NCBI GenBank assembly: GCA_946539105.1
Contig: CAMNHG010000102.1
Location: 1-5,318, forward strand
Source of the DNA: an uncultured Clostridia bacterium
Lineage (GTDB): Bacteria > Bacillota > Clostridia > Oscillospirales > Acutalibacteraceae
Length of the DNA: 5,318 nt
Direction: 5' to 3'
The number at the start of each line of letters is the position of its first letter. Within the stretch, counting starts at the first letter, position 1. A program made the translations under genes and the position numbers. Positions 1-4,038 of the stretch are shown here, piece after piece. The notes beneath the pieces are model-generated. The model saw only the letters and a list, made by a program, of their open reading frames with translations. It did no database searches and was not told the origin of the DNA.

Positions 1-7
1 ACCCTTG

Positions 8-50
8 ACCTCTGAGGTGCGCTCCCCCGAGGATTCGGGGGCGGGGGGGG
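8..50. repeat. GC-rich hairpins at the left edge
   Basis: Two adjacent inverted repeats are visible: ACCTC-t-GAGGT (8-18), and CCCCCGA (24-30) / TCGGGGG (35-41) around a GGAT loop. A run of eight G follows at 43-50. No U-tract follows, so this is not a typical intrinsic terminator for + transcripts. No coding sequence is supported before position 78. It may be the end of an upstream unit cut by the window edge or an upstream structured site; its role is unknown. Confidence 0.45.
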
Positions 51-79
51 TTCGACCTTTGCCGACGTGGTTTTATTAT
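51..79 (+). promoter_or_regulatory. Weak promoter candidate for the 108-347 gene
   Basis: A TATTAT -10-like box (74-79) lies 17 bp after TTCGAC (51-56), which matches the -35 consensus poorly. If the -10 is real, transcription would start near 86. The ATG at 78 would then lie outside the mRNA, leaving the AAAGGAG site at 90-96 and the ATG at 108 to be used. The call rests mainly on the -10 and is tentative. Confidence 0.25.
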
Positions 80-107
80 GCGACTTGATAAAGGAGCACT
101 ACTCTAT

Positions 108-347
108 ATGACTCTTAAGGAATTTTTGCAAACTTTCGATGAATTTGCCGAGATGAGCGATGATGAACTTCTCGTGGTTCTGATGAAGAAGATTCCTTGC
201 AGAAAATGTCGGTTTTTTAAAAGTCGTTTTACCTCAAATTACATCTGTAAAAATCCGACAAAACCGTATGACGATCCCGAAAAGTTCGTCGAGGAGTTCG
301 GAGTCTGCAAGAAAAATTTATCTTGCATTTTGCATTCCTACCTGTAA
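108..347 (+). CDS. Small hypothetical Cys-containing protein (79 aa)
   Basis: The family is not recognised. I chose the ATG at 108 because AAAGGAG (90-96) lies 11 bases upstream. The in-frame ATG at 78 would add ten residues but has no ribosome binding site. The N-terminal half is acidic and leucine-rich (about residues 1-28, with DELLVVLMKK). The C-terminal half has Cys31-x2-Cys34 (IPCRKCRFF) followed by Cys47, Cys67 and Cys73, a spacing compatible with a small metal-binding or redox fold but not diagnostic of one. No signal peptide or membrane segment is visible. The gene is followed within a few bases by a strong terminator, so it is probably the last or only gene of its unit, and it converges on the minus-strand gene at 529-849. 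Its size and low similarity to known families suit an accessory element gene; the function is unknown. Confidence 0.72.
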   Translation: MTLKEFLQTFDEFAEMSDDELLVVLMKKIPCRKCRFFKSRFTSNYICKNPTKPYDDPEKFVEEFGVCKKNLSCILHSYL

Positions 348-397
348 AAAAAGTGTAGTTTGAAATTCTGCTTGCAGAAATTCAAACTACATTTTTG
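346..397. terminator. Bidirectional intrinsic terminator
   Basis: An 18-bp stem (354-371 with 374-391, one mismatch, TT turn) is followed on the + strand by TTTTT (392-396). It is preceded by seven A (346-352), which read as a U-tract on the minus strand. It lies directly after the stop codon of the 108-347 gene and also faces minus-strand transcription coming from 529-849. It can therefore serve both converging units. Confidence 0.9.
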
Positions 398-440
398 CTT
401 ATTCTTCTTTTTTTTAGGCTTGTGCCGCAAGGATTTAAAA

Positions 441-491
441 TGCCAAACCGCGCGGCACGTGGATTTAGTGTCCACGCCCGCGCGGTAGGCA
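441..491 (-). terminator. Large compound hairpin, probable minus-strand terminator
   Basis: Nested arms are TGCC (441-444)/GGCA (488-491), ACCGCGCGG (447-455)/CCGCGCGGT (478-486) and CGTGGA (458-463)/TCCACG (471-476), with a 7-base loop. On the minus strand the stem is followed by ATTTTAAAT, a short U-tract. It lies 38 bases past the stop of the 529-849 gene, so termination is a reasonable role. An alternative 7-bp pairing, GTGCCGC (422-428) with GCGGCAC (452-458), would compete with it. A structural DNA site in a single-stranded form is also possible. Confidence 0.55.
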
Positions 492-528
492 GATTAAAGA
501 AAGTGTCTTTTGACCCCTTCGGTGCAAC

Positions 529-849
529 TTAAGTATAACAGACCATAACGCCCTTGTCAAGACTTTCTCGCTCTTCGTGAAGCGTAAGCGGCTTTAAGCC
601 GATTTGCTCACGAAGCCCGGAGAGAACTTGAAGCCATAGAGTGCTTGTGTCTGCGTTGGAGAAGTAGCCGTATGGCATATAGCCGTCTTTTGCGGCAAGA
701 TAGAAATAATCGCGAAAATCCTTTAACGACGGATAGTAATTTTTGTGTGGACGTTTTGAACGCCACGGTGCAATGTGCTTACGCCAATATGTGTATGACA
801 TGTAAATTCTGCCGTTGTATTCAAAGTAGTTTTTGTTTTGCTTTGTCAT
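529..849 (-). CDS. Orphan basic, tyrosine-rich protein (106 aa)
   Basis: The family is not recognised. The start at 849 is set by an excellent site, AAAGGAGAT, six bases upstream. The reading frame stays open far beyond this start only because the upstream DNA contains no A on this strand, so the apparent 311-residue ORF is an artefact. The protein starts MTKQNKNYFEYNGRIYM and is rich in Tyr, Lys and Arg over about residues 1-60 (YTYWRKHIAPWRSKRPHKNYY). A C-terminal helix-prone part follows (LWLQVLSGLREQIGL). No Cys cluster, signal peptide or transmembrane segment is visible. The basic aromatic N-terminus would suit nucleic-acid binding, but that is a guess. It is transcribed toward the 108-347 gene and away from the replication module, with the T-free tract forming its upstream DNA, so its mRNA leader may be very long and free of adenine. 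Confidence 0.75.
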   Translation of the reverse strand: MTKQNKNYFEYNGRIYMSYTYWRKHIAPWRSKRPHKNYYPSLKDFRDYFYLAAKDGYMPYGYFSNADTSTLWLQVLSGLREQIGLKPLTLHEERESLDKGVMVCYT

Positions 850-855
850 TTTTTT

Positions 856-864
856 ATCTCCTTT
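856..864 (-). promoter_or_regulatory. Ribosome binding site fixing the 849 start
   Basis: The minus strand reads AAAGGAGAT, then six A-rich bases before ATG. This near-perfect Shine-Dalgarno sequence separates the true 106-codon gene from the longer stop-free extension upstream. Confidence 0.88.
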
Positions 865-879
865 CTTACATTGTTTGCT

Positions 880-916
880 CCGTTGTAGCCCCGCCGACAG
901 GCGGGGCAAACAACGG
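880..916. repeat. Two-part perfect hairpin at the edge of the T-free tract
   Basis: CCGTTGT (880-886) pairs with ACAACGG (910-916), and GCCCCGCC (888-895) pairs with GGCGGGGC (900-907) around a GACA loop. A 1x2 internal loop separates the two stems. It lacks a U-tract on either strand. On the minus strand it ends 15 bases before the ribosome binding site of the 106-residue gene, so it could act as leader structure. It could also mark the end of the T-free tract in a single-stranded DNA form. Confidence 0.8.
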
Positions 917-1401
917 AAGCCAACGACCGCGAACGCGGACACAGGGAACCAACACCCAAGCGAACAGCAGAACGCCGGAGCGACGACGGACAACGGCAGG
1001 ACGGACGGACGAACCACCGACCAACGCCAGCCAACCGGGAACAGCCGAGGCAGGAACACACACCCAGCGGGGAGACCACCAACGGCACACAGGGCGCAAC
1101 GGAGAAGAAGCAGGCAGAGGAAAGAACCGGGAACCGCGAGGGGAAACAGGAGCAGACGGGCGAGGAAGACGGACGAACAGCAGGCGACGGAGCAGGACAA
1201 ACACCAGCCACCACAGCAGGAACACCAAAGGCAGGCAGGCAACAGCGACAACGCCAAGCCACAAACCACAGGCGGCAAAGACGACACCAAGCCAACCGCC
1301 AAACACCAACCACGCACCGAACACAGCCCAACCGGAACGGAAAACGGAAGAAGAAAACCGGAAAAACAACACGAGGAACACCCCCAAAAAACACAAAAAG
1401 C
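887..1401. other. 515-base tract with no T on the + strand (no A on the minus strand)
   Basis: The last T before the tract is at 886 and the next is at 1402. T stays rare to about 1495 (seven T between 1402 and 1495). Within the tract A, C and G are all common; positions 961-1020, counted by hand, hold 20 A, 19 C and 21 G. The first half is richer in G and the second half in C and A. All stop codons require T on one strand and A on the other, so all six frames are open and every long ORF here is meaningless. No A- or T-containing palindrome, TA dinucleotide, -10 box or U-tract can exist in it. It is not a simple tandem repeat. No gene is called here. Confidence 0.95.
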
Positions 1402-1501
1402 TAGCGACGACCCGAACCGGAACCGAGCCGCGCCGCAGTTCCCCCCATAAGAGTAGCCGAACACCGTGAGCCAATACAGGGACGGGAACAGACACTTGAT
1501 T

Positions 1502-1562
1502 AACCGACCTTTGTTAACAACCGACCTAAGAGCGGTTGGCAGAAACGCAAGAGCGTTGTTTT
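1502..1562. repeat. AACCGACCT direct repeats and small hairpins
   Basis: AACCGACCT occurs at 1502-1510 and 1519-1527 (17-bp period), with the palindrome GTTAAC (1513-1518) between them. CAACCG (1518-1523) also pairs with CGGTTG (1533-1538). AACGC (1544-1548) pairs with GCGTT (1553-1557) around AAGA and is followed by GTTTTATACTTTT. That last hairpin could be a weak + strand terminator. The direct repeats may be protein-binding sites on the gene-free side of the T-free tract. Confidence 0.4.
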
Positions 1563-1585
1563 ATACTTTTCCGCGTGTCTGTCAA
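1560..1585 (-). promoter_or_regulatory. Candidate minus-strand promoter reading into the T-free tract
   Basis: On the minus strand a consensus TTGACA (+ positions 1580-1585) is followed after 14 bases by TATAAA (+ 1560-1565). The spacing is shorter than ideal; TAAAAC two bases further gives 16. The T-free tract cannot hold a -10 box, so a promoter for the 529-849 gene must lie upstream of about 1402, and this is the best candidate I see. It would give a leader of roughly 700 bases. Confidence 0.3.
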
Positions 1586-1686
1586 GGGCGTTAGCGACGC
1601 GACAGCGGCGGCAAAGGGGCGTAGTAGGTGGCGGAGGGCATTTTTGCCGCCACCGTTAACGGAGTCCCCTTTGACCCTTGACAGAC
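1577..1686. repeat. Three-level nested inverted repeat (110 bp)
   Basis: GTCTGTCAAGGG (1577-1588) pairs with CCCTTGACAGAC (1675-1686). Inside it CAAAGGGG (1612-1619) pairs with CCCCTTTG (1666-1673), and inside that GGTGGCGG (1627-1634) pairs with CCGCCACC (1647-1654). The outer two right arms are separated by one base while the left side has a 23-base bulge, which can form its own small GCGT/ACGC hairpin. Such extended structures are typical of single-strand origins or packaging hairpins in rolling-circle plasmids and filamentous phages. That role is inference from architecture and position. Confidence 0.75.
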
Positions 1687-1727
1687 TCACCTTTGACATA
1701 ATGGGGAGACTGCGCGGCACGGTAGCC

Positions 1728-1761
1728 AACCCTTGAGGGGTTTGGGGGCACTGTCCCCCAA
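1728..1761. repeat. Tandem GC-rich hairpins
   Basis: AACCC (1728-1732) pairs with GGGTT (1738-1742). TTGGGGG (1742-1748) pairs perfectly with CCCCCAA (1755-1761) around CACTGT. No U-tract follows. They continue the run of structured DNA between the T-free tract and the origin-like repeats. A 10-mer, GCGCGGCACG (1712-1721), just upstream also occurs at 450-459 inside the other large hairpin. Confidence 0.55.
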
Positions 1762-1842
1762 GGCGGGCGGCTCTTTGACAGGGCAGAACTTTGCCTATAT
1801 CTCGCCGCCCGCTTTACCTTTCCTCTATCGCTCTTTTTCCTT

Positions 1843-2002
1843 GGGGCAGATACGGAGCCGCGGCACAAAAAGCGCAAACGCCTGTTTGCGACGTTTTGGG
1901 CGGCGGCGGTCGGTTAGCGTTCTTTCCTCTCAGCCGCTTTTATCTCGGGGCAGATACGGAGCGACAGAGAAAAAACGCGGTTTAGTGTTTTTTCTCTGTC
2001 GC
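1843..2002. repeat. Origin-proximal direct repeats, each followed by a hairpin
   Basis: The 16-mer GGGGCAGATACGGAGC occurs exactly at 1843-1858 and 1947-1962, 104 bp apart. Each copy leads into a hairpin with an A-rich left arm and a T-rich right arm. The first is CGCAAAC (1873-1879)/GTTTGCG (1884-1890). The second is a perfect 16-bp stem (1961-1976 with 1987-2002, 10-base loop). The duplicated repeat-plus-hairpin arrangement immediately upstream of a HUH initiator gene suggests initiator or accessory protein binding sites. The second hairpin could alternatively work as a terminator, since its right arm contains T6, but the Ts lie inside the stem. Confidence 0.7.
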
Positions 2003-2016
2003 GGTCCTCTCGGCTT

Positions 2017-2059
2017 TTCGCGCTTGCTTTTCCTCAGCTGTTCGCGCTTACTTTTCCTC
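2017..2059 (+). repeat. Iteron-like 19-bp repeats, 24-bp period
   Basis: TTCGCGCTTGCTTTTCCTC (2017-2035) and TTCGCGCTTACTTTTCCTC (2041-2059) differ at one base. TTTCCTCT-type pyrimidine boxes also occur near 1817, 1923 and 2062. They end 11 bases before the proposed nick site and about 50 bases before the initiator start. This is the usual place for an initiator-binding repeat (bind locus) of a rolling-circle origin. Confidence 0.65.
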
Positions 2060-2067
2060 TTTTCCTA

Positions 2068-2090
2068 TTACTTGATATTAGTTACATTAT
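2068..2090 (+). other. Probable double-strand origin nick site (phiX174-like)
   Basis: The core ACTTGATATTA (2070-2080) equals the cleavage core of the phiX174 gene A origin, nicked as CTTG/ATA. Over the 23 bases 2068-2090 I count 18 identities to the phiX174 origin as I remember it. By analogy the nick would fall between 2074 and 2075 on the + strand. It lies directly after the iteron-like repeats and 31 bases before the HUH initiator. CTTGATA also occurs at 84-90 and in 2832-2839 context, but without these surroundings. Confidence 0.6.
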
Positions 2091-2110
2091 TTCGTCACTG
2101 CTTGTAATTA

Positions 2111-3043
2111 ATGAGCTTAGATAAGACAATTTTATTAGACAATACAGATTGTTTTTACAATACCCGGACTAAGTATTATATTGACCGAAACGGCAATGAA
2201 GTTGCTTATGAAGTTGTTACTGCTAACCGTCAAATCTTTAAGGACTCCGGGGCTGAGCTTTCGGAGCTCAGCAAGAACATTGATTGGCGGTTAGAGTATG
2301 ACCGGGTTAATGCTGAGTTGTTCGGGGGTAGTTACGGCGATAGCCGTAACTATATTCCCGAAAAACAAAGCCGGGAATTTTATCTCGATTGCTCGCGTAG
2401 GCGAGCAAGAAGGAAAATCTTTGATTATATCATTTGCAATGATTTTGATTGCTTTATTACTCTCACGCTTGACAAGGAGCTTATAAACCGCTCAGACTAT
2501 GGGGCAGTCATAAAACGGCTTAAGGATTTCTTGTCGAACCGTGTTAAACGTAAAGGCTTGATTTATGTGGGTGTGCCTGAGTATCATAAGAAAGGTGGTT
2601 TGCATTTCCATTTCTGCGTTAATTCTTCTTCTTTCAACTTGGTTGATAGTGGCACTGTTTCTGTGGACGGACGAAAACGACCGATAAAGGTAAGCACAGC
2701 CGATAGGCTGGGTATTCCTTTAGAGGACAGACACACTGTCTATAATGTGACTGATTGGAAGTTGGGCTTTTCTACCGCTATTATGACTTACGGTGACAGG
2801 GGAGCTCTTGCGCATTATATGCGCAAAGAGCTTGATAAAGATTGTCAGAAGCGGTTGAACCCTGACGGCTTTGTCGAAAAGATAGGCGGTCGGTGGTATT
2901 ACTCAGGGGGAGATTTGAAAAAGCCGATTGTCAGGCTTGAAAATAGGAACTTCAATGACGTTGACGGCTTCACTTATGAGGTGAATTGTGACGGCGGCGA
3001 CTTCAAATTCTTTGTCTTGGATAAAAATGGGGTGGTACTCTGA
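2111..3043 (+). CDS. rep: HUH-endonuclease rolling-circle replication initiator (310 aa)
   Basis: This protein should nick the origin strand and stay covalently bound through a tyrosine to start rolling-circle replication. HUH motif 1 is FITLTLD (residues 115-121). The metal-binding motif is GGLHFHF with His165 and His167, preceded by GVPEYHKK. The likely catalytic tyrosine is Tyr236 in AHYMRKELDK, with Lys239 in the usual Y-x2-K arrangement; one tyrosine is evident rather than a pair. The stretch NVTDWKLGFSTAI (212-224) is typical of Rep proteins of small plasmids and single-stranded phages (G2P/ORF2-like and microvirus VP4-like groups). There is no helicase domain, so a host helicase would be needed. 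The ATG at 2111 is the first after an in-frame stop at 2105-2107 and has no Shine-Dalgarno sequence, which is unusual here. The 5' part of the gene is packed with perfect DNA hairpins. Confidence 0.92.
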   Translation: MSLDKTILLDNTDCFYNTRTKYYIDRNGNEVAYEVVTANRQIFKDSGAELSELSKNIDWRLEYDRVNAELFGGSYGDSRNYIPEKQSREFYLDCSRRRARRKIFDYIICNDFDCFITLTLDKELINRSDYGAVIKRLKDFLSNRVKRKGLIYVGVPEYHKKGGLHFHFCVNSSSFNLVDSGTVSVDGRKRPIKVSTADRLGIPLEDRHTVYNVTDWKLGFSTAIMTYGDRGALAHYMRKELDKDCQKRLNPDGFVEKIGGRWYYSGGDLKKPIVRLENRNFNDVDGFTYEVNCDGGDFKFFVLDKNGVVL

Positions 3044-3219
3044 TTGTTGTTAAGGTGTATTCGTTCGAATTAACAAATGAGCAGTTGCTTGAATTGTCAA
3101 AGTTGATTTCTGAACACTTGGGATTGCGTGGCTTTCCGTTGGTGCTTGCTCCCGATGAGCTTCGCGGTCGCCAACTGGAATTGATTTTAACACCGCCTAA
3201 GTTACCGCTCTCGCCTTGA
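3043..3219 (+). CDS. Small downstream ORF with a non-ATG start (about 58 aa)
   Basis: The frame reads VVKVYSFELTNEQLLELSK..., then a short linker and a proline-rich end, PPKLPLSP. The helix-prone middle (TNEQLLELSKLISEHLG) and ordinary codon use look like real protein. The frame has no ATG. It is closed upstream by a stop at 3022-3024, leaving CTG (3040), ATT (3043) or GTG (3055) as starts. GGGGTGG (3029-3035) is spaced seven bases from ATT and four from CTG. ATT overlaps the rep stop codon by one base, which suits translational coupling. A frameshift extension of Rep near its last codons is the main alternative. The ORF ends 34 bases before the operon terminator. Function unknown; an accessory replication or copy-control role is only a guess. 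Confidence 0.5.
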   Translation: MVVKVYSFELTNEQLLELSKLISEHLGLRGFPLVLAPDELRGRQLELILTPPKLPLSP

Positions 3220-3253
3220 AAAGGTGATTCAGTTTCCTTTTTCAGGTTTGTTA

Positions 3254-3314
3254 ACCGCTCACGGCCGCGCAAGGGGCGCGTATGCGCTCTCTGCGCGCCT
3301 GTGGGCGGTTTTTT
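3254..3314 (+). terminator. Intrinsic terminator of the rep operon
   Basis: ACCGCTCAC (3254-3262) pairs with GTGGGCGGT (3301-3309), with one G-U pair. An inner stem GGCGCG (3275-3280)/CGCGCC (3294-3299) lies within it, and TTTTTT follows at 3309-3314. It separates the rep operon from the recombinase gene and makes the ATG at 3282, inside the hairpin, an implausible start for the latter. Confidence 0.88.
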
Positions 3315-3333
3315 GTGTCAACTGGGGTTTTAC

Positions 3334-3362
3334 TTTTCAGTTCGGGGAAAATCGGTTATAAT
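3334..3362 (+). promoter_or_regulatory. Promoter of the small recombinase gene
   Basis: TTTTCA (3334-3339; four of six -35 positions) and a perfect TATAAT (3357-3362) are separated by 17 bases. The predicted transcription start is about 3369, which is the A of the ATG. The mRNA would therefore be leaderless or nearly so. Confidence 0.75.
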
Positions 3363-3368
3363 GGAAAT

Positions 3369-3935
3369 ATGAGGGCTGACTATATCAATCCCGCCGTTTA
3401 TGGCAGGGTTTACCATATTTTGACATATGAGAACGCCTTGGCTTTACGTACCTCATTGGAAACAGGTCTTAGAATTTCCGACGTTCTCGCTCTGGAAGTG
3501 CAGAATTTTCACGGAAATTCTTTTGTGTTCACAGCCGCGAAAACAGGCAAGAAGGGAAGGAAGACTATTAGTGCCGATTTGGCACGCCGTTTAAGGCAGA
3601 TTTCGGGCAAAAAGTGGGTTTTTACTGGACGTTTCGGGAATAAGCCGAGGACACGACAAGCCGTCTGGAAGGACGTAAAAAAGGCGGCGGCGTCGCTGAA
3701 AATTTCTGATAATTTAACGACACATTCGGCGCGTAAAACTTACGCTGTTGAGTTGTTTCATCAGCAAGGGTTTAACAAAACTCAAAAGGAACTACAGCAT
3801 AGCCGCGCAGATACTACAATGCTGTATGCGTTTTCGGATATTCTTACTGGCGGTCGCCGTGGGTCTGATGAACGTATTGATGAGATACTGCGGCTTGTCC
3901 GCGAGATTCACAGCGAAATTGTGGGGCGCGTGTGA
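3369..3935 (+). CDS. Catalytic-domain-only tyrosine recombinase/integrase (188 aa)
   Basis: A site-specific DNA recombinase, presumably for integration and excision of the element. The catalytic set is complete: Arg35 in GLRISD, Lys58 in AAKTGKK, His119-x2-Arg122 in THSARKTY, His144 in LQHSRADTT and nucleophile Tyr153 in MLYAFSD. The first Arg lies only 35 residues in, whereas Xer and phage integrases have it near residue 150. The N-terminal core-binding domain is therefore missing, not merely shortened. A longer reading from 3282 adds 29 residues but starts inside a terminator, so 3369 is preferred. There is no good Shine-Dalgarno sequence. A 35-residue tail after the Tyr is rich in Arg and Glu (GGRRGSDERIDEILRLVREI), perhaps a helix for subunit contacts. 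Whether it works alone or with a partner such as the downstream Xer protein is unknown. Confidence 0.88.
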   Translation: MRADYINPAVYGRVYHILTYENALALRTSLETGLRISDVLALEVQNFHGNSFVFTAAKTGKKGRKTISADLARRLRQISGKKWVFTGRFGNKPRTRQAVWKDVKKAAASLKISDNLTTHSARKTYAVELFHQQGFNKTQKELQHSRADTTMLYAFSDILTGGRRGSDERIDEILRLVREIHSEIVGRV

Positions 3936-3973
3936 TTTTGCTTCGGCAAAATCTGGTCAGCGGCGCCAGCCGC
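3934..3973 (+). repeat. Hairpins overlapping the recombinase stop codon
   Basis: GATTTTGC (3934-3941) pairs with GCAAAATC (3946-3953) around a TTCG tetraloop, starting inside the TGA stop. GCGGC (3960-3964) pairs with GCCGC (3969-3973). No U-tract follows either, so they may stabilise the mRNA 3' end or act as weak or factor-dependent termination sites. They could also belong to an attachment region at the element's end; no matching repeat was found elsewhere. Confidence 0.5.
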
Positions 3974-4002
3974 CACGCGCAGTAGAGCGAACATAAAAAG
4001 TC

Positions 4003-4038
4003 TTGACAAACGTATGATATTAATGCTATGATACGTTT
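4003..4038 (+). promoter_or_regulatory. Strong promoter covered by a palindromic operator
   Basis: TTGACA (4003-4008) and TATGAT (4027-4032) are 18 bases apart. AAACGTATGATA (4008-4019) and TATGATACGTTT (4027-4038) form an inverted repeat with 12-bp arms and one mismatch. It spans the spacer and the -10 box. A dimeric repressor bound here would block the promoter. Its gene is not evident in the window. Confidence 0.78.

Noticed and set aside
35..60. GGTTCGACC near 49-57 as a tRNA T-arm
   Set aside because: No acceptor stem, anticodon arm or flanking 5-bp T-stem pairing is present.
887..1401. T-free tract as a diversity-generating retroelement variable region
   Set aside because: No reverse transcriptase, template repeat or receptor gene is visible in the window. 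Such systems vary A positions against a template that keeps its A residues, instead of deleting one base over 500 positions.
529..1464. 311-residue minus-strand ORF and two further long minus-strand ORFs across 846-1495
   Set aside because: The frames are open only because the strand has no A over 515 bases, so stops cannot occur. The predicted Cys/Leu/Val-rich products are low-complexity, and the true gene starts at 849 with its own ribosome binding site.
645..1469. Long + strand ORFs (274 and 205 residues) rich in Thr, Arg, Asn and Gln
   Set aside because: They run through the same T-free tract, where + strand stops are impossible. Their starts overlap the real minus-strand gene antisense and have no ribosome binding site.
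1678..1706. TTGACA at 1678-1683 and 1693-1698 as + strand promoters
   Set aside because: No -10 box lies 16-18 bp downstream; the CATAAT at 1697-1702 is only 13 bp from the first one.
1526..1877. Overlapping 62-73 residue ORFs on both strands
   Set aside because: They lie over the nested inverted repeats, mirror each other because of the palindromes, and lack ribosome binding sites.
1733..2107. 124-codon ORF ending just before rep
   Set aside because: It covers direct repeats, hairpins, iterons and the nick site, has no Shine-Dalgarno sequence, and gives a composition unlike a folded protein. It could at most be a translated leader.
3282..3368. 29-residue N-terminal extension of the small recombinase
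   Set aside because: Its ATG lies inside the rep operon terminator, and the recombinase promoter is downstream of it.
554..4010. 13-bp inverted match TTGTCAAGACTTT (554-566) versus AAAGTCTTGACAA (3998-4010), considered as element ends
   Set aside because: One copy is inside a gene and the other includes a -35 box. A single 13-bp match in a window this size is not far from chance, and integrase att sites are expected as direct repeats.
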